NCBI RefSeq assembly: GCF_020042345.1
Contig: NZ_CP083387.1
Span: forward strand, 1,302,001-1,366,000
Source: Arachidicoccus terrestris
Lineage (GTDB): Bacteria > Bacteroidota > Bacteroidia > Chitinophagales > Chitinophagaceae
DNA: 64,000 nt
Reading direction: 5' to 3'
Shown here: in pieces, positions 1 to 8,680 of the stretch
Layout: each line of letters begins with the position of its first letter
Position numbering within the stretch: the first letter of the stretch is position 1
The notes under the pieces: generated by a model
What the model was told of the DNA's origin: nothing
The model's database searches: none
What the model saw: only the letters and a program-made list of their open reading frames with translations
Made by a program: the position numbers and the translations under genes

Positions 1-262
1 GATCAGGGCCCTGCCCGATTTCTGCAATCGCTTCTTTTATAATTTCCTGTACTGACTTTAGGGGATGTGCGTCCCCGTCCCAACTGTCCTTTACATCACA
101 CCAGACACATCCTACATCACAGCCACCCAGGCGTATAAAATAGGCGGCTTTCCCCTGATAGTTTCCTTCGCCCTGCAATGTATAGAACGCCTCCATCACC
201 GGCAACAATTCGCCGGTTACTACTTGCGGGTTTTCTGTAATTGTTTGTGTTTGTGCTTCCAT
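1..262 (-). CDS. queE: 7-carboxy-7-deazaguanine synthase QueE (N-terminal part, cut by window edge)
   Basis: Radical SAM enzyme that converts 6-carboxytetrahydropterin to 7-carboxy-7-deazaguanine in the queuosine (preQ0) pathway. Only the first 87 codons are in the window; the 3' end lies to the left. Seen: MEAQTQTITENPQVV start, the substrate-side motif FYTLQGEGNYQGKAAYF, and the radical SAM cluster motif C-x3-C-x2-C in GGCDVGCVWCD, followed by VKDSWDGDAHP as in Bacteroidota QueE. It lies 34 bp downstream of folD on the same strand, so the two are probably co-transcribed. The assignment is firm despite truncation. Confidence 0.93.
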   Translation of the reverse strand, partial: MEAQTQTITENPQVVTGELLPVMEAFYTLQGEGNYQGKAAYFIRLGGCDVGCVWCDVKDSWDGDAHPLKSVQEIIKEAIAEIGQGPD

Positions 263-296
263 CTTCACAGCTCCTGTCTTCGTCACTCTACGATTT

Positions 297-1187
297 TTAC
301 CTTCTTAAGTCTTCCTGTCGATTTTCATAGGCCACCAGGGTATTTTTCAACAACCCGGCAATTGTCATAAGTCCAACACCGCCCGGCACAGGAGTAATAT
401 AAGAGGACTTGGGAGCGACAGCTTCAAAGTCAACATCCCCTTTAATACGGTATCCTTTCTTGGCAGTTGCATCTTCCACTCTGGTGATCCCCACATCAAT
501 GATGATGGCTCCGTCTTTAACCATTTCCGGCTGAACAAAGCCCGGACGCCCCAGCGCCGCCACAATGATGTCTGCCTGAAGGCAGATATCCTGAAGGTTA
601 GGCGTGTGAGAATGACAAAGGGTAACCGTACAGTTTCCGTAAGGGTTATTGCCGCTTAACAGGATGCTCATGGGGCGCCCTACAATATTACTTCTGCCGA
701 TCACCACCGCATGTTTTCCCTTCGTTGGTATCTGATAGTGCTCCAACATCAGCATGATGCCATAAGGTGTGGCCGGAATAAAGGTGGGCATACCCAGGGT
801 CAGGTTACCGGCGCTTACCGGGTGAAAGCCATCCACATCCTTTGTCGGATCAATCGCGGCGATTACTTTTTGTTCACTGATATGTTTGGGCAAAGGTAAC
901 TGTACTAAAATACCGTCTACTGATTGGTCCTTGTTTAATTTTTGGATTTCCGCCAGCAAATCTGCTTCAGTGATATCCAGATCGCGCCTGACCATAGTGG
1001 ACTGATAACCGATTTCTGCGCAGGTTTTAACTTTACTGGCTACATAGGTCTCGGAGGCACCGTTATTGCCCACCAGAATGACCGCCAGGTGGGGTGCACG
1101 GGCACCAGTAGCGACAATTTTCTCAACTTCTGCCTTCAGTTGTTCTTTGACCGCCTTGGAGGCGACTCTACCATCTAATAATTGCAT
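297..1187 (-). CDS. folD: Bifunctional methylenetetrahydrofolate dehydrogenase / methenyltetrahydrofolate cyclohydrolase FolD
   Basis: Cytosolic one-carbon enzyme interconverting 5,10-methylene-, 5,10-methenyl- and 10-formyl-tetrahydrofolate with NADP. At 296 aa it has the usual length. Seen: YVASK at residues 48-52, which carries the catalytic Tyr and Lys; DGILVQLPLP at 91-100; DVDGFHP near 117; a Rossmann segment VVIGRSNIVGRPM; and PGGVGLMT near the C-terminus. The ATG at 1187 follows a TATCTTTG promoter element by only a few bases, so the transcript may have almost no leader. queE follows 34 bp downstream. Confidence 0.97.
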   Translation of the reverse strand: MQLLDGRVASKAVKEQLKAEVEKIVATGARAPHLAVILVGNNGASETYVASKVKTCAEIGYQSTMVRRDLDITEADLLAEIQKLNKDQSVDGILVQLPLPKHISEQKVIAAIDPTKDVDGFHPVSAGNLTLGMPTFIPATPYGIMLMLEHYQIPTKGKHAVVIGRSNIVGRPMSILLSGNNPYGNCTVTLCHSHTPNLQDICLQADIIVAALGRPGFVQPEMVKDGAIIIDVGITRVEDATAKKGYRIKGDVDFEAVAPKSSYITPVPGGVGLMTIAGLLKNTLVAYENRQEDLRR

Positions 1188-1191
1188 GCCG

Positions 1192-1199
1192 CAAAGATA
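1192..1199 (-). promoter_or_regulatory. Bacteroidota -7 promoter element before folD
   Basis: On the minus strand the sequence reads TATCTTTG, matching TAnnTTTG. It ends 4 bases before the folD ATG, which would put the transcription start at or next to the start codon. Known consensus, position seen directly; transcription start is inferred. Confidence 0.5.
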
Positions 1200-1638
1200 A
1201 TTTTTAAGATTGAATTTTCTAGGTTTAAAGCTATATTACCTTTTTATTCCTTTCGAAAGCACTGGTTGCAGCATAAGGTCTGACCATATAGTATAATCCA
1301 TAACATGGGGCATTAAAGCTATTTTCAGTATCAAACCCTAAGCACCTTGAAAATCTGAGGTAGCTTTTTCAGATATAACATATACGCACGCCGTTAATCT
1401 TCGCAAAATATACGTACGTTAACGGCATTATTCGCTGCAGAACAATTTTACGTATGCCGCTATCAAACTCCAATATCGCCAAAATACAATCATATATTAT
1501 TATCAATCAACAATTTAAACAAATACCGAAGTCGATTTTTTCCAGCAGTGACACGCTATTTTTCCTTATTTTTGAAAAAAAATTTGCCAGTTTAAAAAAC
1601 AGTATTAATTTTGCTAACGGTGTTAACTTAATTTGATC
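1200..1638. other. Intergenic region between folD and the TetR gene
   Basis: About 440 bp, AT-rich, without a credible gene. It contains an inverted repeat GCCGTTAA (1390-1397) / TTAACGGC (1419-1426), and TAACGGCATTA at 1420-1430, a two-mismatch relative of the TetR operators described below. The operator pair just before the regulator start (1597-1625) lies at its right end. Confidence 0.6.
1597..1625. promoter_or_regulatory. Putative TetR operator pair before the regulator gene
   Basis: TAACGGTGTTA at 1615-1625 is the exact reverse complement of TAACACCGTTA found before the efflux genes. A degenerate copy, AAACAGTATTA, starts 18 bp upstream at 1597. The same 18-bp spacing occurs at 2263/2281. 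This suggests autoregulation by the adjacent TetR protein. The sites are seen directly; binding is inferred. Confidence 0.6.
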
Positions 1639-2235
1639 ATGGGAATAACAGAAAGAAAAGCACGACAAAAAGAAAATGTCCGCAGTCAGATCCTGGACAT
1701 GGCCTGGCAAATTGTCAAGGATGAAGGCTGGCAAGCATTGTCCATTCGCAAAATTGCAGATGGGATCGAATACAGCGTGCCTGTTATTTATGATCACTTC
1801 GCCAACAAGGAAGCGATCTTATATGAGCTGTCTTTACATGGTTTTGGCTTACTCAAACAAGAGCTGGATAAAAATCTGCAAAACGCAGCAGGCCCAGAAG
1901 CATTATTAAGAGCCCATGTGGACAGTTACTGGAATTTTGCTTTCAGAAATAAGGAATATTATCAGCTGATGTATGGACTGGGTATGCCTTGCTGTGGTGC
2001 CGGCAAGATGAACTCCCAGGTGAACATCTTCCGCGATTATTCCCTGAACGCTATCGAGCAGATCATGAAAGAGCGTGGTTCCGATCCAAGTCAGCTTTGT
2101 TTTAAATCCTATGCTTTGTGGTCGATTATCCATGGATTGATCTCTATTATGCAGATGCGTGTCTCGGATATTGATGATACTCTTAATAAGCAAGTGCTCA
2201 CAGAATCCCTTGAATCATTTATTCAAAATCTCTAA
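1639..2235 (+). CDS. TetR/AcrR-family transcriptional regulator of the adjacent RND efflux genes
   Basis: Likely one-component repressor of the efflux operon that starts 70 bp downstream. It is 198 aa from the ATG at 1639; an in-frame TTG two codons earlier is less likely. Residues about 5-60 form the TetR helix-turn-helix (ILDMAWQIVKDEGWQALS, then IRKIADGIEYSVPVIYDHF, FANKEAILYEL). The C-terminal half has YALWSIIHGLISI, resembling the WHG-type ligand domain of TetR proteins. Inverted-repeat operators flank the gene on both sides, which supports control of itself and of the pump. The inducer cannot be read from the sequence. Confidence 0.9.
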   Translation: MGITERKARQKENVRSQILDMAWQIVKDEGWQALSIRKIADGIEYSVPVIYDHFANKEAILYELSLHGFGLLKQELDKNLQNAAGPEALLRAHVDSYWNFAFRNKEYYQLMYGLGMPCCGAGKMNSQVNIFRDYSLNAIEQIMKERGSDPSQLCFKSYALWSIIHGLISIMQMRVSDIDDTLNKQVLTESLESFIQNL

Positions 2236-2262
2236 ATCACGTAATTTTTTTTCTTATCTAAA

Positions 2263-2291
2263 TAACACCGTTACATTTAATAACACTGTTA
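2263..2291. promoter_or_regulatory. Tandem putative TetR operators before the RND operon
   Basis: Two near-identical 11-bp inverted repeats, TAACACCGTTA (2263-2273) and TAACACTGTTA (2281-2291), lie 18 bp apart and end 13 bp before the membrane-fusion protein ATG. Reverse-complement copies precede the regulator. Position and symmetry are typical of a TetR-family repressor site; binding itself is inferred. Confidence 0.7.
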
Positions 2292-2304
2292 CAAACTTGA
2301 AATC

Positions 2305-3492
2305 ATGACCGCAAAATCACTTTTTAAACACAAAAGAGCGCATCTGCTCCTCATCGGAGCCCTGTCATTAATGGCTGCGACACTTTTATACAGATGCACC
2401 GAACCGACCGCTGCTGCCGCGGTTGGCGTGACGGCTCCCACACTGCCTGTGATTCAGGTACAAGAAGAACCCGTTAGTACATTCAGAGACTTCACCGCTA
2501 CGGTAGAAGGCGCCAAAGACATAGAAATTCGTCCACAGGTAAAAGGTATTCTCAGCCGCATTTATGTTGACGAAGGTGCCTATGTTGAGAAAGGGCAGGT
2601 TTTATTTCAGATAGACAAGCGCCCCTATCAGCAATCCTATCATCAGGCGACCGCAAGACTGGCTTCTGCCGAGGCCTCTTTAAAGGTAGCCCGGATCAAT
2701 GTAGACAGATTAGAACCGCTGGTCCAGAGAAAAGTCGTCTCTGATGTAGAACTACAGACCGCTCAGGCCACCTATGAACAGGCAAAAGCAGCCGTTGCTG
2801 AAGCTAAATCCCAACAGGCCATTGCCAATATCAATCTGGATTTTACCCGGATTACCGCACCAGAATCCGGATATATCAGTTCTATCCCTTATAAGACAGG
2901 TAGTCTTGTAAGTGATAGTGATCCAGAAGCGCTGACTGTTCTGTCTGAAACAAAACAGATGCATGTCTATTTCTCCATGAGTGAGAAAGATTTCATGGAT
3001 TTCAAATCGGAGTATCCCGGGGCTACCATGGAAGAAAAGGTGGCTGGGGTTCCTCCGGTCGAGCTAATCCTGGCAGACGGTACAACATATGATCAAAAGG
3101 GAAAGGTAGAACTGGTAGAAGGTTCCTTTAATAAGGAAGCCGGCGCCATTAGTTTCAGGGCCTCATTTCCCAATGAACATGGTTTGTTGCGTTCAGGCAA
3201 TACGGGAAAAATTCGCTTATCCGGTCAGGCGGTTCATGGCGTATTGATCCCCCAGGGAGCCACTTTCGAAATCCAGAATAAGACTTTTGCCTTCCAGCTG
3301 GCAGACAGCAACAAGGTAAAAAGCGTACCTATTCAGATCGCCGTTAAAAAAGGAAATTATTATGTACTGAAAGGAGGACTTAAGCCGGGAGACAAAATTG
3401 TCCTTCAGGGTCTGGACCGTTTAAAAAACGGCATGCAGATCGCACCGGAGGCTGTTTCAATGGATAGCCTTACCAAGGCAAATCCCTATTAA
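2305..3492 (+). CDS. RND efflux periplasmic adaptor (membrane-fusion protein, AcrA-like)
   Basis: Periplasmic adaptor that joins the inner-membrane RND pump to the outer-membrane factor. 395 aa. An N-terminal hydrophobic segment (about residues 13-27) precedes Cys31; the preceding residues LLYR are a poor lipobox, so it may be a lipoprotein or a membrane-anchored protein. Seen: biotinyl-lipoyl-like motif RPQVKGILSRIYVDEGAYVEKGQVLFQID, an alpha-hairpin region with repeated Ala/Glu/Gln (about 110-175), ITAPESGYIS after it, and a C-terminal beta-barrel with LKPGDKIVLQGLDRLKNGM. It is first in the efflux operon, under the TetR operators. The substrate is unknown. Confidence 0.93.
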   Translation: MTAKSLFKHKRAHLLLIGALSLMAATLLYRCTEPTAAAAVGVTAPTLPVIQVQEEPVSTFRDFTATVEGAKDIEIRPQVKGILSRIYVDEGAYVEKGQVLFQIDKRPYQQSYHQATARLASAEASLKVARINVDRLEPLVQRKVVSDVELQTAQATYEQAKAAVAEAKSQQAIANINLDFTRITAPESGYISSIPYKTGSLVSDSDPEALTVLSETKQMHVYFSMSEKDFMDFKSEYPGATMEEKVAGVPPVELILADGTTYDQKGKVELVEGSFNKEAGAISFRASFPNEHGLLRSGNTGKIRLSGQAVHGVLIPQGATFEIQNKTFAFQLADSNKVKSVPIQIAVKKGNYYVLKGGLKPGDKIVLQGLDRLKNGMQIAPEAVSMDSLTKANPY

Positions 3493-3580
3493 TTTCCTTT
3501 AATTTCAAAATTCTCTATTCTTTCTATTAAAAAATTATAAGGACTTCTGGATTAATATCACTTAACTGCAGCAGATTAAA

Positions 3581-3632
3581 GCTTGTTCAGGTTCAGGGCT
3601 AAGGCCATGAAGCCTGTAAAACCTGAACAAGC
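3581..3632. repeat. 13-bp inverted repeat between the efflux adaptor and pump genes
   Basis: GCTTGTTCAGGTT (3581-3593) and its exact reverse complement AACCTGAACAAGC (3620-3632) surround a 26-nt loop inside a 279-bp intergenic gap. There is no T-run after it, so it is not a standard terminator. It could be an mRNA hairpin, an attenuator or a dispersed palindromic element. A weaker pair, CCACCG/CGGTGG, follows at 3669-3696. Confidence 0.6.
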
Positions 3633-3771
3633 CCCCGCTGCAAATCAATGCACCTGGATTCAATTTAACCACCGGAAAAATTATAAACGTCGGTGGATCA
3701 GGGAAATTATTGCCTGACATTAATTGACTTTCGGGAAACTTGAATCATGAAGTCTGTAATCCTGCATTACC

Positions 3772-6700
3772 ATGTTAAAAAAATTCATTGAAAGACCTGT
3801 ATTATCTACGGTAATATCCATATTACTGGTCTTAGTGGGCCTGATTGCCCTCTTTACACTACCGATTACGCAGTTTCCGGATATCGCACCACCTACTGTT
3901 CAGGTGACTGCCAGTTATCCTGGCGCTAATGCGGAAGTCGTCGCACGGTCTGTTGCTACACCTATAGAAGAAGCCGTCAACGGAGTGGAAAATATGACCT
4001 ATATGACTTCCAACTCCTCTAATGACGGTACCATGACCCTGAATGTCTACTTTAAACAGGGAACTGATCCTGATATCGCCGCTGTCAACGTCCAGAACAG
4101 GGTATCAAAAGCGACCAGCCAGGTTCCACAGGAAGTCATTCAGGCCGGCATCTCTACGCAAAAACAACAAAACAGTATCATTATGTTCCTTGCCCTCAGC
4201 AGTAAGGATAGCAGTTATGACGAGGCGTTTTTGCAGAACTACATTAAGATCAATTTAATTCCACAACTTCAGCGTATCCCCGGCGTCGCACAGGCACAGC
4301 CTTTTGGCAGCAGGGATTACTCCATGCGGATCTGGCTGAAACCTGACCGGTTAACGTCCTACGGGCTTTCTCCGGAGGATGTCACAAAAGCCATTCAAAA
4401 CCAGAGTCAGGAAGCAGCTCCGGGAAGACTGGGTCAAAGCTCTGATGAAGTATTTGAATATGTTTTAAAATATCGGGGAAAACTCAACCAGGCTGCCGAC
4501 TACGAAAACATTATCGTAAAAGCGGGGGCAGACGGTGCACTCATCCGGTTAAAAGATGTAGCCCGGGTTGAATTAGGATCATTTACTTATTCTTCCAATA
4601 GCCAGCTAAACGGCCACCCCACTTCCGGTATCGCAATCTATCAGACAGCGGGCTCTAACGCCAATGATATCCTGACGGAGATAGAAAGGCAATCTAAGGA
4701 ATTTTCGAAAGACCTGCCGGAAGGCATTTCTATCACCACGATGTATAATTCTAAGGAATTTCTGGATAGCTCTATTCATCAGGTGGTAGAAACTTTGGTG
4801 GAAGCGTTCATCCTGGTTTTTATCGTGGTATTTGTCTTTCTGCAAGACCTGCGCTCGACGCTGATTCCGGCTATTGCGGTGCCAGTGGCTATTATCGGCA
4901 CCTTCTTCTTCATGAAGCTCTTCGGTTTCAGTATAAACTTATTAACCTTATTTGCACTGGTGCTGGCCATCGGTATTGTAGTGGATGATGCCATTGTGGT
5001 GGTAGAAGCTGTCCATGCCAAAATGGAAACGACCAGTCTTACAGCCAGAAATGCCACCCTTCAGTCCATGCGGGAGATTTCGGGAGCGATCATTTCTATC
5101 ACACTGGTTATGGCAGCGGTATTTATTCCGGTTGGTTTTATGGAAGGTCCGGCTGGCGTATTCTACCGGCAATTTGCCTTTACACTCGCCATTGCTATCC
5201 TGATTTCTGCCCTGAATGCATTGACGCTAAGCCCGGCCCTGAGTGCTTTGATCCTGAAAGGGCACGCTGACAAAGCGCCGGGAGAAGTTCAGAAAAAGCA
5301 AAAGAAAGGAACTGTTGGCAAACGCTTTTTCGCGGCCTTTAATGCCGGTTTTCAGGCGCTTACAGAAAGATATCTTTCTGCCATCCGCTTGCTGATCAAA
5401 AGAAAGTGGCTGGCTATCGGATTTCTGATTGCCATAACAGGGGCTACCTGGTGGATGGCACAACGAACACCAAGCGGCTTTATTCCAACAGAAGATCAGG
5501 GCTTCTTACTTTATGCAGTCAATACACCTCCGGGCAGCTCGCTTTCCACAACGCATAAAGCGATGGAACAAATTGACAGCATTGTGATGCATCAACCCTT
5601 TACCGCCAACCATTATACGGTAGAAGGTCTGAACTTTATCTCTAATGCAAATGCCGCTCCTTATGGTGCAGGTTTTATAAGGATGAAGGATGCAAAAGAT
5701 CGTGGTCCGCTTAAAAGCTATGACCAGATCGCAGCGGCGATGACTCAGAAAGTAGCCGCGGAAGTTAAAGGAGCCAGTGCCTTCTTCTTCACCTTTCCCA
5801 CGATCCAGGGATTTGGTAACGTCAGCGGTTTTGAGTTCATGCTACAGGACAGAGGATACGGCACACTCGGCAACCTGGATACCGTTGCACATGCTTTTAT
5901 CGGTGAATTAATGAAGCGAAAAGAAATCGCCTATGCCTTTACGACATACTCTGCGGGCAACCCGCAATATGAACTGGTCATTGATGACGAAAAAGCGTTA
6001 CAGCTGGACGTTTCCGTAGGGAATTTGCTTAGAACACTACAAGTTTATTATGGCAGCAGCTTTGTGGATGACTTCAACCGTTTCGGCAAATATTACCGGG
6101 TCATCGCCCAGGCAGATGTTCCATACAGAATGGATGAAAACTCGCTGAATGGCATATATGTCAAAAGCAAAGATGGCAAGATGGTGCCGGCCAATCTGCT
6201 GGTACACTTTAAACGAACCTATGGTCCCGAAACTGTCACCCGTAATAACCTCTTTAATGCTGTCACCATCAACGGTGTACCCACGCCTGGATACAGTACC
6301 GGTGATGCAATTGAGGCAATTAAAGAAACGGCTGCAAGCTTCCTGCCCAATAACTTCCACTATGAATGGACAGGTATGACCAGAGAAGAAATTAATTCCG
6401 GGTCTCAGATTATACTGATATTTATCATGAGTCTGGTCTTTGTGTACTTTTTGTTGTCTGCCCAATATGAAAGTTATATTCTGCCGCTGGCCATCATATT
6501 AACCATCCCTCTTGGTGTGTTTGGTGTCATGGGCTTTATTAATCTCTTTGGTATTGATAATAATATTTATGTGCAAGTCTGTCTCATCATGCTGATCGGC
6601 CTGTTGGCTAAAAATGCGATCCTGATCGTCGAATATGCCGTGCAGCGCAGAAAAGCAGGTATGCCGCTGGTGCAATCAGCACTTGAAGCGTCTAAGCTTC

Positions 6701-6969
6701 GTTTACGTCCTATTCTGATGACTTCGTTTGCCTTTATCGCAGGCTTGTTACCACTGATGCGGGCCACAGGTGCGTCAGCACTGGGCAACCGGTCTATCGG
6801 TACGGGCGCTGTAGGAGGAATGCTTACAGGGGTCTTATTGGGTATTTTCATTATCCCCGTGCTTTATGTAATCTTCCAATATCTGCAGGAAAAGATAAGT
6901 GGGCCGGCCAGGCAAAAAAGGCTGGCTGCCGCTGCCGCAAATCAGGAAATATCAGACCAGTCAGCGTAA
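3772..6969 (+). CDS. RND efflux transporter permease (HAE1/AcrB family)
   Basis: Inner-membrane proton-driven drug/amphiphile pump of 1065 aa, the usual AcrB length. Seen: FIERPVLSTVISILLVLVG at the N-terminus, PxxQFPDIAPPTVQV, the TM4 proton-relay aspartates D405-D406 in GIVVDDAIVVVE, and the TM10 motif GLLAKNAILIVEYAV that supplies the relay lysine. The two-fold repeat of six TM helices and two large periplasmic loops is present. It is preceded by the adaptor (279-bp gap with a hairpin) and followed 34 bp later by the outer-membrane factor, forming a tripartite pump. Multidrug export is likely; specificity cannot be judged. Confidence 0.96.
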   Translation: MLKKFIERPVLSTVISILLVLVGLIALFTLPITQFPDIAPPTVQVTASYPGANAEVVARSVATPIEEAVNGVENMTYMTSNSSNDGTMTLNVYFKQGTDPDIAAVNVQNRVSKATSQVPQEVIQAGISTQKQQNSIIMFLALSSKDSSYDEAFLQNYIKINLIPQLQRIPGVAQAQPFGSRDYSMRIWLKPDRLTSYGLSPEDVTKAIQNQSQEAAPGRLGQSSDEVFEYVLKYRGKLNQAADYENIIVKAGADGALIRLKDVARVELGSFTYSSNSQLNGHPTSGIAIYQTAGSNANDILTEIERQSKEFSKDLPEGISITTMYNSKEFLDSSIHQVVETLVEAFILVFIVVFVFLQDLRSTLIPAIAVPVAIIGTFFFMKLFGFSINLLTLFALVLAIGIVVDDAIVVVEAVHAKMETTSLTARNATLQSMREISGAIISITLVMAAVFIPVGFMEGPAGVFYRQFAFTLAIAILISALNALTLSPALSALILKGHADKAPGEVQKKQKKGTVGKRFFAAFNAGFQALTERYLSAIRLLIKRKWLAIGFLIAITGATWWMAQRTPSGFIPTEDQGFLLYAVNTPPGSSLSTTHKAMEQIDSIVMHQPFTANHYTVEGLNFISNANAAPYGAGFIRMKDAKDRGPLKSYDQIAAAMTQKVAAEVKGASAFFFTFPTIQGFGNVSGFEFMLQDRGYGTLGNLDTVAHAFIGELMKRKEIAYAFTTYSAGNPQYELVIDDEKALQLDVSVGNLLRTLQVYYGSSFVDDFNRFGKYYRVIAQADVPYRMDENSLNGIYVKSKDGKMVPANLLVHFKRTYGPETVTRNNLFNAVTINGVPTPGYSTGDAIEAIKETAASFLPNNFHYEWTGMTREEINSGSQIILIFIMSLVFVYFLLSAQYESYILPLAIILTIPLGVFGVMGFINLFGIDNNIYVQVCLIMLIGLLAKNAILIVEYAVQRRKAGMPLVQSALEASKLRLRPILMTSFAFIAGLLPLMRATGASALGNRSIGTGAVGGMLTGVLLGIFIIPVLYVIFQYLQEKISGPARQKRLAAAAANQEISDQSA

Positions 6970-7003
6970 ACCATTATCAGCACAATAATTAAATAGATTT
7001 TCA

Positions 7004-8479
7004 ATGAATACATACATTCAATATAAAAAAGCTTCTCCTTTAATGATTAGTATCAGGCTGCTTTTTATCCTGGCGCTCATGGCTTTCTGGGTTGCCTGTA
7101 AAACACCTGCAGCATTGCAAGGGAAGGATGAACCGCAGGCAATCCCCAGTGTTTACAGTCCGGCGGTCACAACCGGTGAATTAAAAGCATTTGACAGTAC
7201 AGCTAATCTGGCCAGCCTTCCCTGGGAAGAGTTCTTTAAGGATTCCAGTCTTAGACGACTCATTCAACAAGGCCTGGCTTATAACTATGATCTTAAAAGA
7301 GCCATCAACCGGCTGGATATTGCCCGCGTGAATCTGAAACAGGCAAAGCTGTTACAGCTACCTAGCTTGGGCATATCAGCGGATGGAAATTATAACCGGT
7401 TTTCTGATAATGGCTTAACAGGAAGCAGTATGTCAGGTGCAGGTATTCATCATTATGAAGACTATAACCTGCAACTGCAGCTTTCATGGGAAGCTGATAT
7501 CTGGGGCAAGATCCGTAACCAGCAAAAATATGCGTTGGAAGACTATCTGAGAACCGGTGAAGCCGGGCAAGCCATCCGCACGCAGCTCATTGCTGACATC
7601 GCTAAAGGTTATTACAACCTTCTTATTCTGGAAAGACAATATCAGATCGCGACCTCCAGTCTGATCCTGGCAGATAGCACGCTCGAATTGACCCGATTGC
7701 TTAAAGCCGCCGGTAAGACCAACCAGCTCTCCGTTCAGCAGACCGCTGCACAAAGAGAAACAGTCGCTTTATTACTGCCCGATCTGGAAGACCAGATCGC
7801 AGCCCAGCAAAATGCGCTACGGGAACTAACGGGCGCCATGCCCGGCAGTATCGGAGATCATGGCCAGTTAGATGATGTACAATTGCCCGGCGTTATTCAA
7901 ACGGGTGCACCGGCAGACTTGCTGAGCAACCGCCCTGATGTCAGAACGGTCGAGCTATCGCTAAAAATGGCCATCAGTAAAATAGGGGTGGCAAAAGCCA
8001 ACCTTTATCCATCGCTGCGTATTACAGCAGCCGGAGGGGTTGAGTCGCTCAAAACAAGCAATTGGTTCAACCTGCCAGCGTCTTTATTCGGCATGGTCGC
8101 TGGCAGTATTCTGCAACCCGTATTCCAGCAAGGTGCGTTAAAAAGAGATTACAAAGTGGCACAATTGGAAAAGGAAGATGCGGTTCTGGCCTTCAGGGCA
8201 TCCGTATTACATGCTGTGACAGAAGTCACCGATGCCTTAACCCACTACCAGAAATTAAATAGCCAATCCATTATGGCGGAGCGGCAGGTAGATACCCTGC
8301 AACAGGGTGCAGAAAATGCTTCTCTTCTCTATAAAAGCGGCCTGGCAAATTATCTGGAAGTCATCAGCGCGCAGAACAACTCTCTGCAGGCAGAATTGAA
8401 CCTGGCGTCTATCCACGGCAGAGAGCTGATCGCTGCAGTTGACATTTATCGCAGCCTGGGTGGTGGAAGAAAGCATTAA
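7004..8479 (+). CDS. Outer-membrane efflux factor lipoprotein (TolC/NodT family)
   Basis: Outer-membrane channel of the tripartite pump, 491 aa. A signal sequence ends in the lipobox WVAC (Cys32), which is typical of the NodT subfamily. Seen: LPWEEFFKDSSLRRLIQQGLAYNYDLKRA, two OEP repeats with DIWGKIRNQ and LLSNRPDVRTVE, and late LYKSGLANYLEVISAQ. It follows the pump by 34 bp and is followed by a rho-independent terminator, so it is the last gene of the operon. Confidence 0.95.
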   Translation: MNTYIQYKKASPLMISIRLLFILALMAFWVACKTPAALQGKDEPQAIPSVYSPAVTTGELKAFDSTANLASLPWEEFFKDSSLRRLIQQGLAYNYDLKRAINRLDIARVNLKQAKLLQLPSLGISADGNYNRFSDNGLTGSSMSGAGIHHYEDYNLQLQLSWEADIWGKIRNQQKYALEDYLRTGEAGQAIRTQLIADIAKGYYNLLILERQYQIATSSLILADSTLELTRLLKAAGKTNQLSVQQTAAQRETVALLLPDLEDQIAAQQNALRELTGAMPGSIGDHGQLDDVQLPGVIQTGAPADLLSNRPDVRTVELSLKMAISKIGVAKANLYPSLRITAAGGVESLKTSNWFNLPASLFGMVAGSILQPVFQQGALKRDYKVAQLEKEDAVLAFRASVLHAVTEVTDALTHYQKLNSQSIMAERQVDTLQQGAENASLLYKSGLANYLEVISAQNNSLQAELNLASIHGRELIAAVDIYRSLGGGRKH

Positions 8480-8543
8480 TCATCTCCTAAAATTTAAAAC
8501 GATAAACAGACCGTCTAAGATGTTTTGCAGGTTTTAGTTAAAC

Positions 8544-8596
8544 AAAGGTGCCGTACATGGCAACATTTGAATATAATATGCGGCACCTTTCCTTTT
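8544..8596 (+). terminator. Rho-independent terminator of the RND operon
   Basis: AAAGGTGCCG (8544-8553) pairs with CGGCACCTTT (8581-8590), followed by CCTTTTT. It lies 65 bp after the outer-membrane factor stop. Confidence 0.8.
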
Positions 8597-8680
8597 TGAA
8601 AATAACAATCTTTTTAAAGCGCTGTCCGTTATAGCGGACTTGGCTTTCTTCAGTTAATATTAAAAACTAAATAAAAATCA

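Noticed and set aside
6037-6465. 142-aa antisense open frame inside the RND pump gene
   Set aside because: Shadow of a strongly conserved coding frame on the other strand; same for antisense frames at 40481-40963 and 31751-32227.
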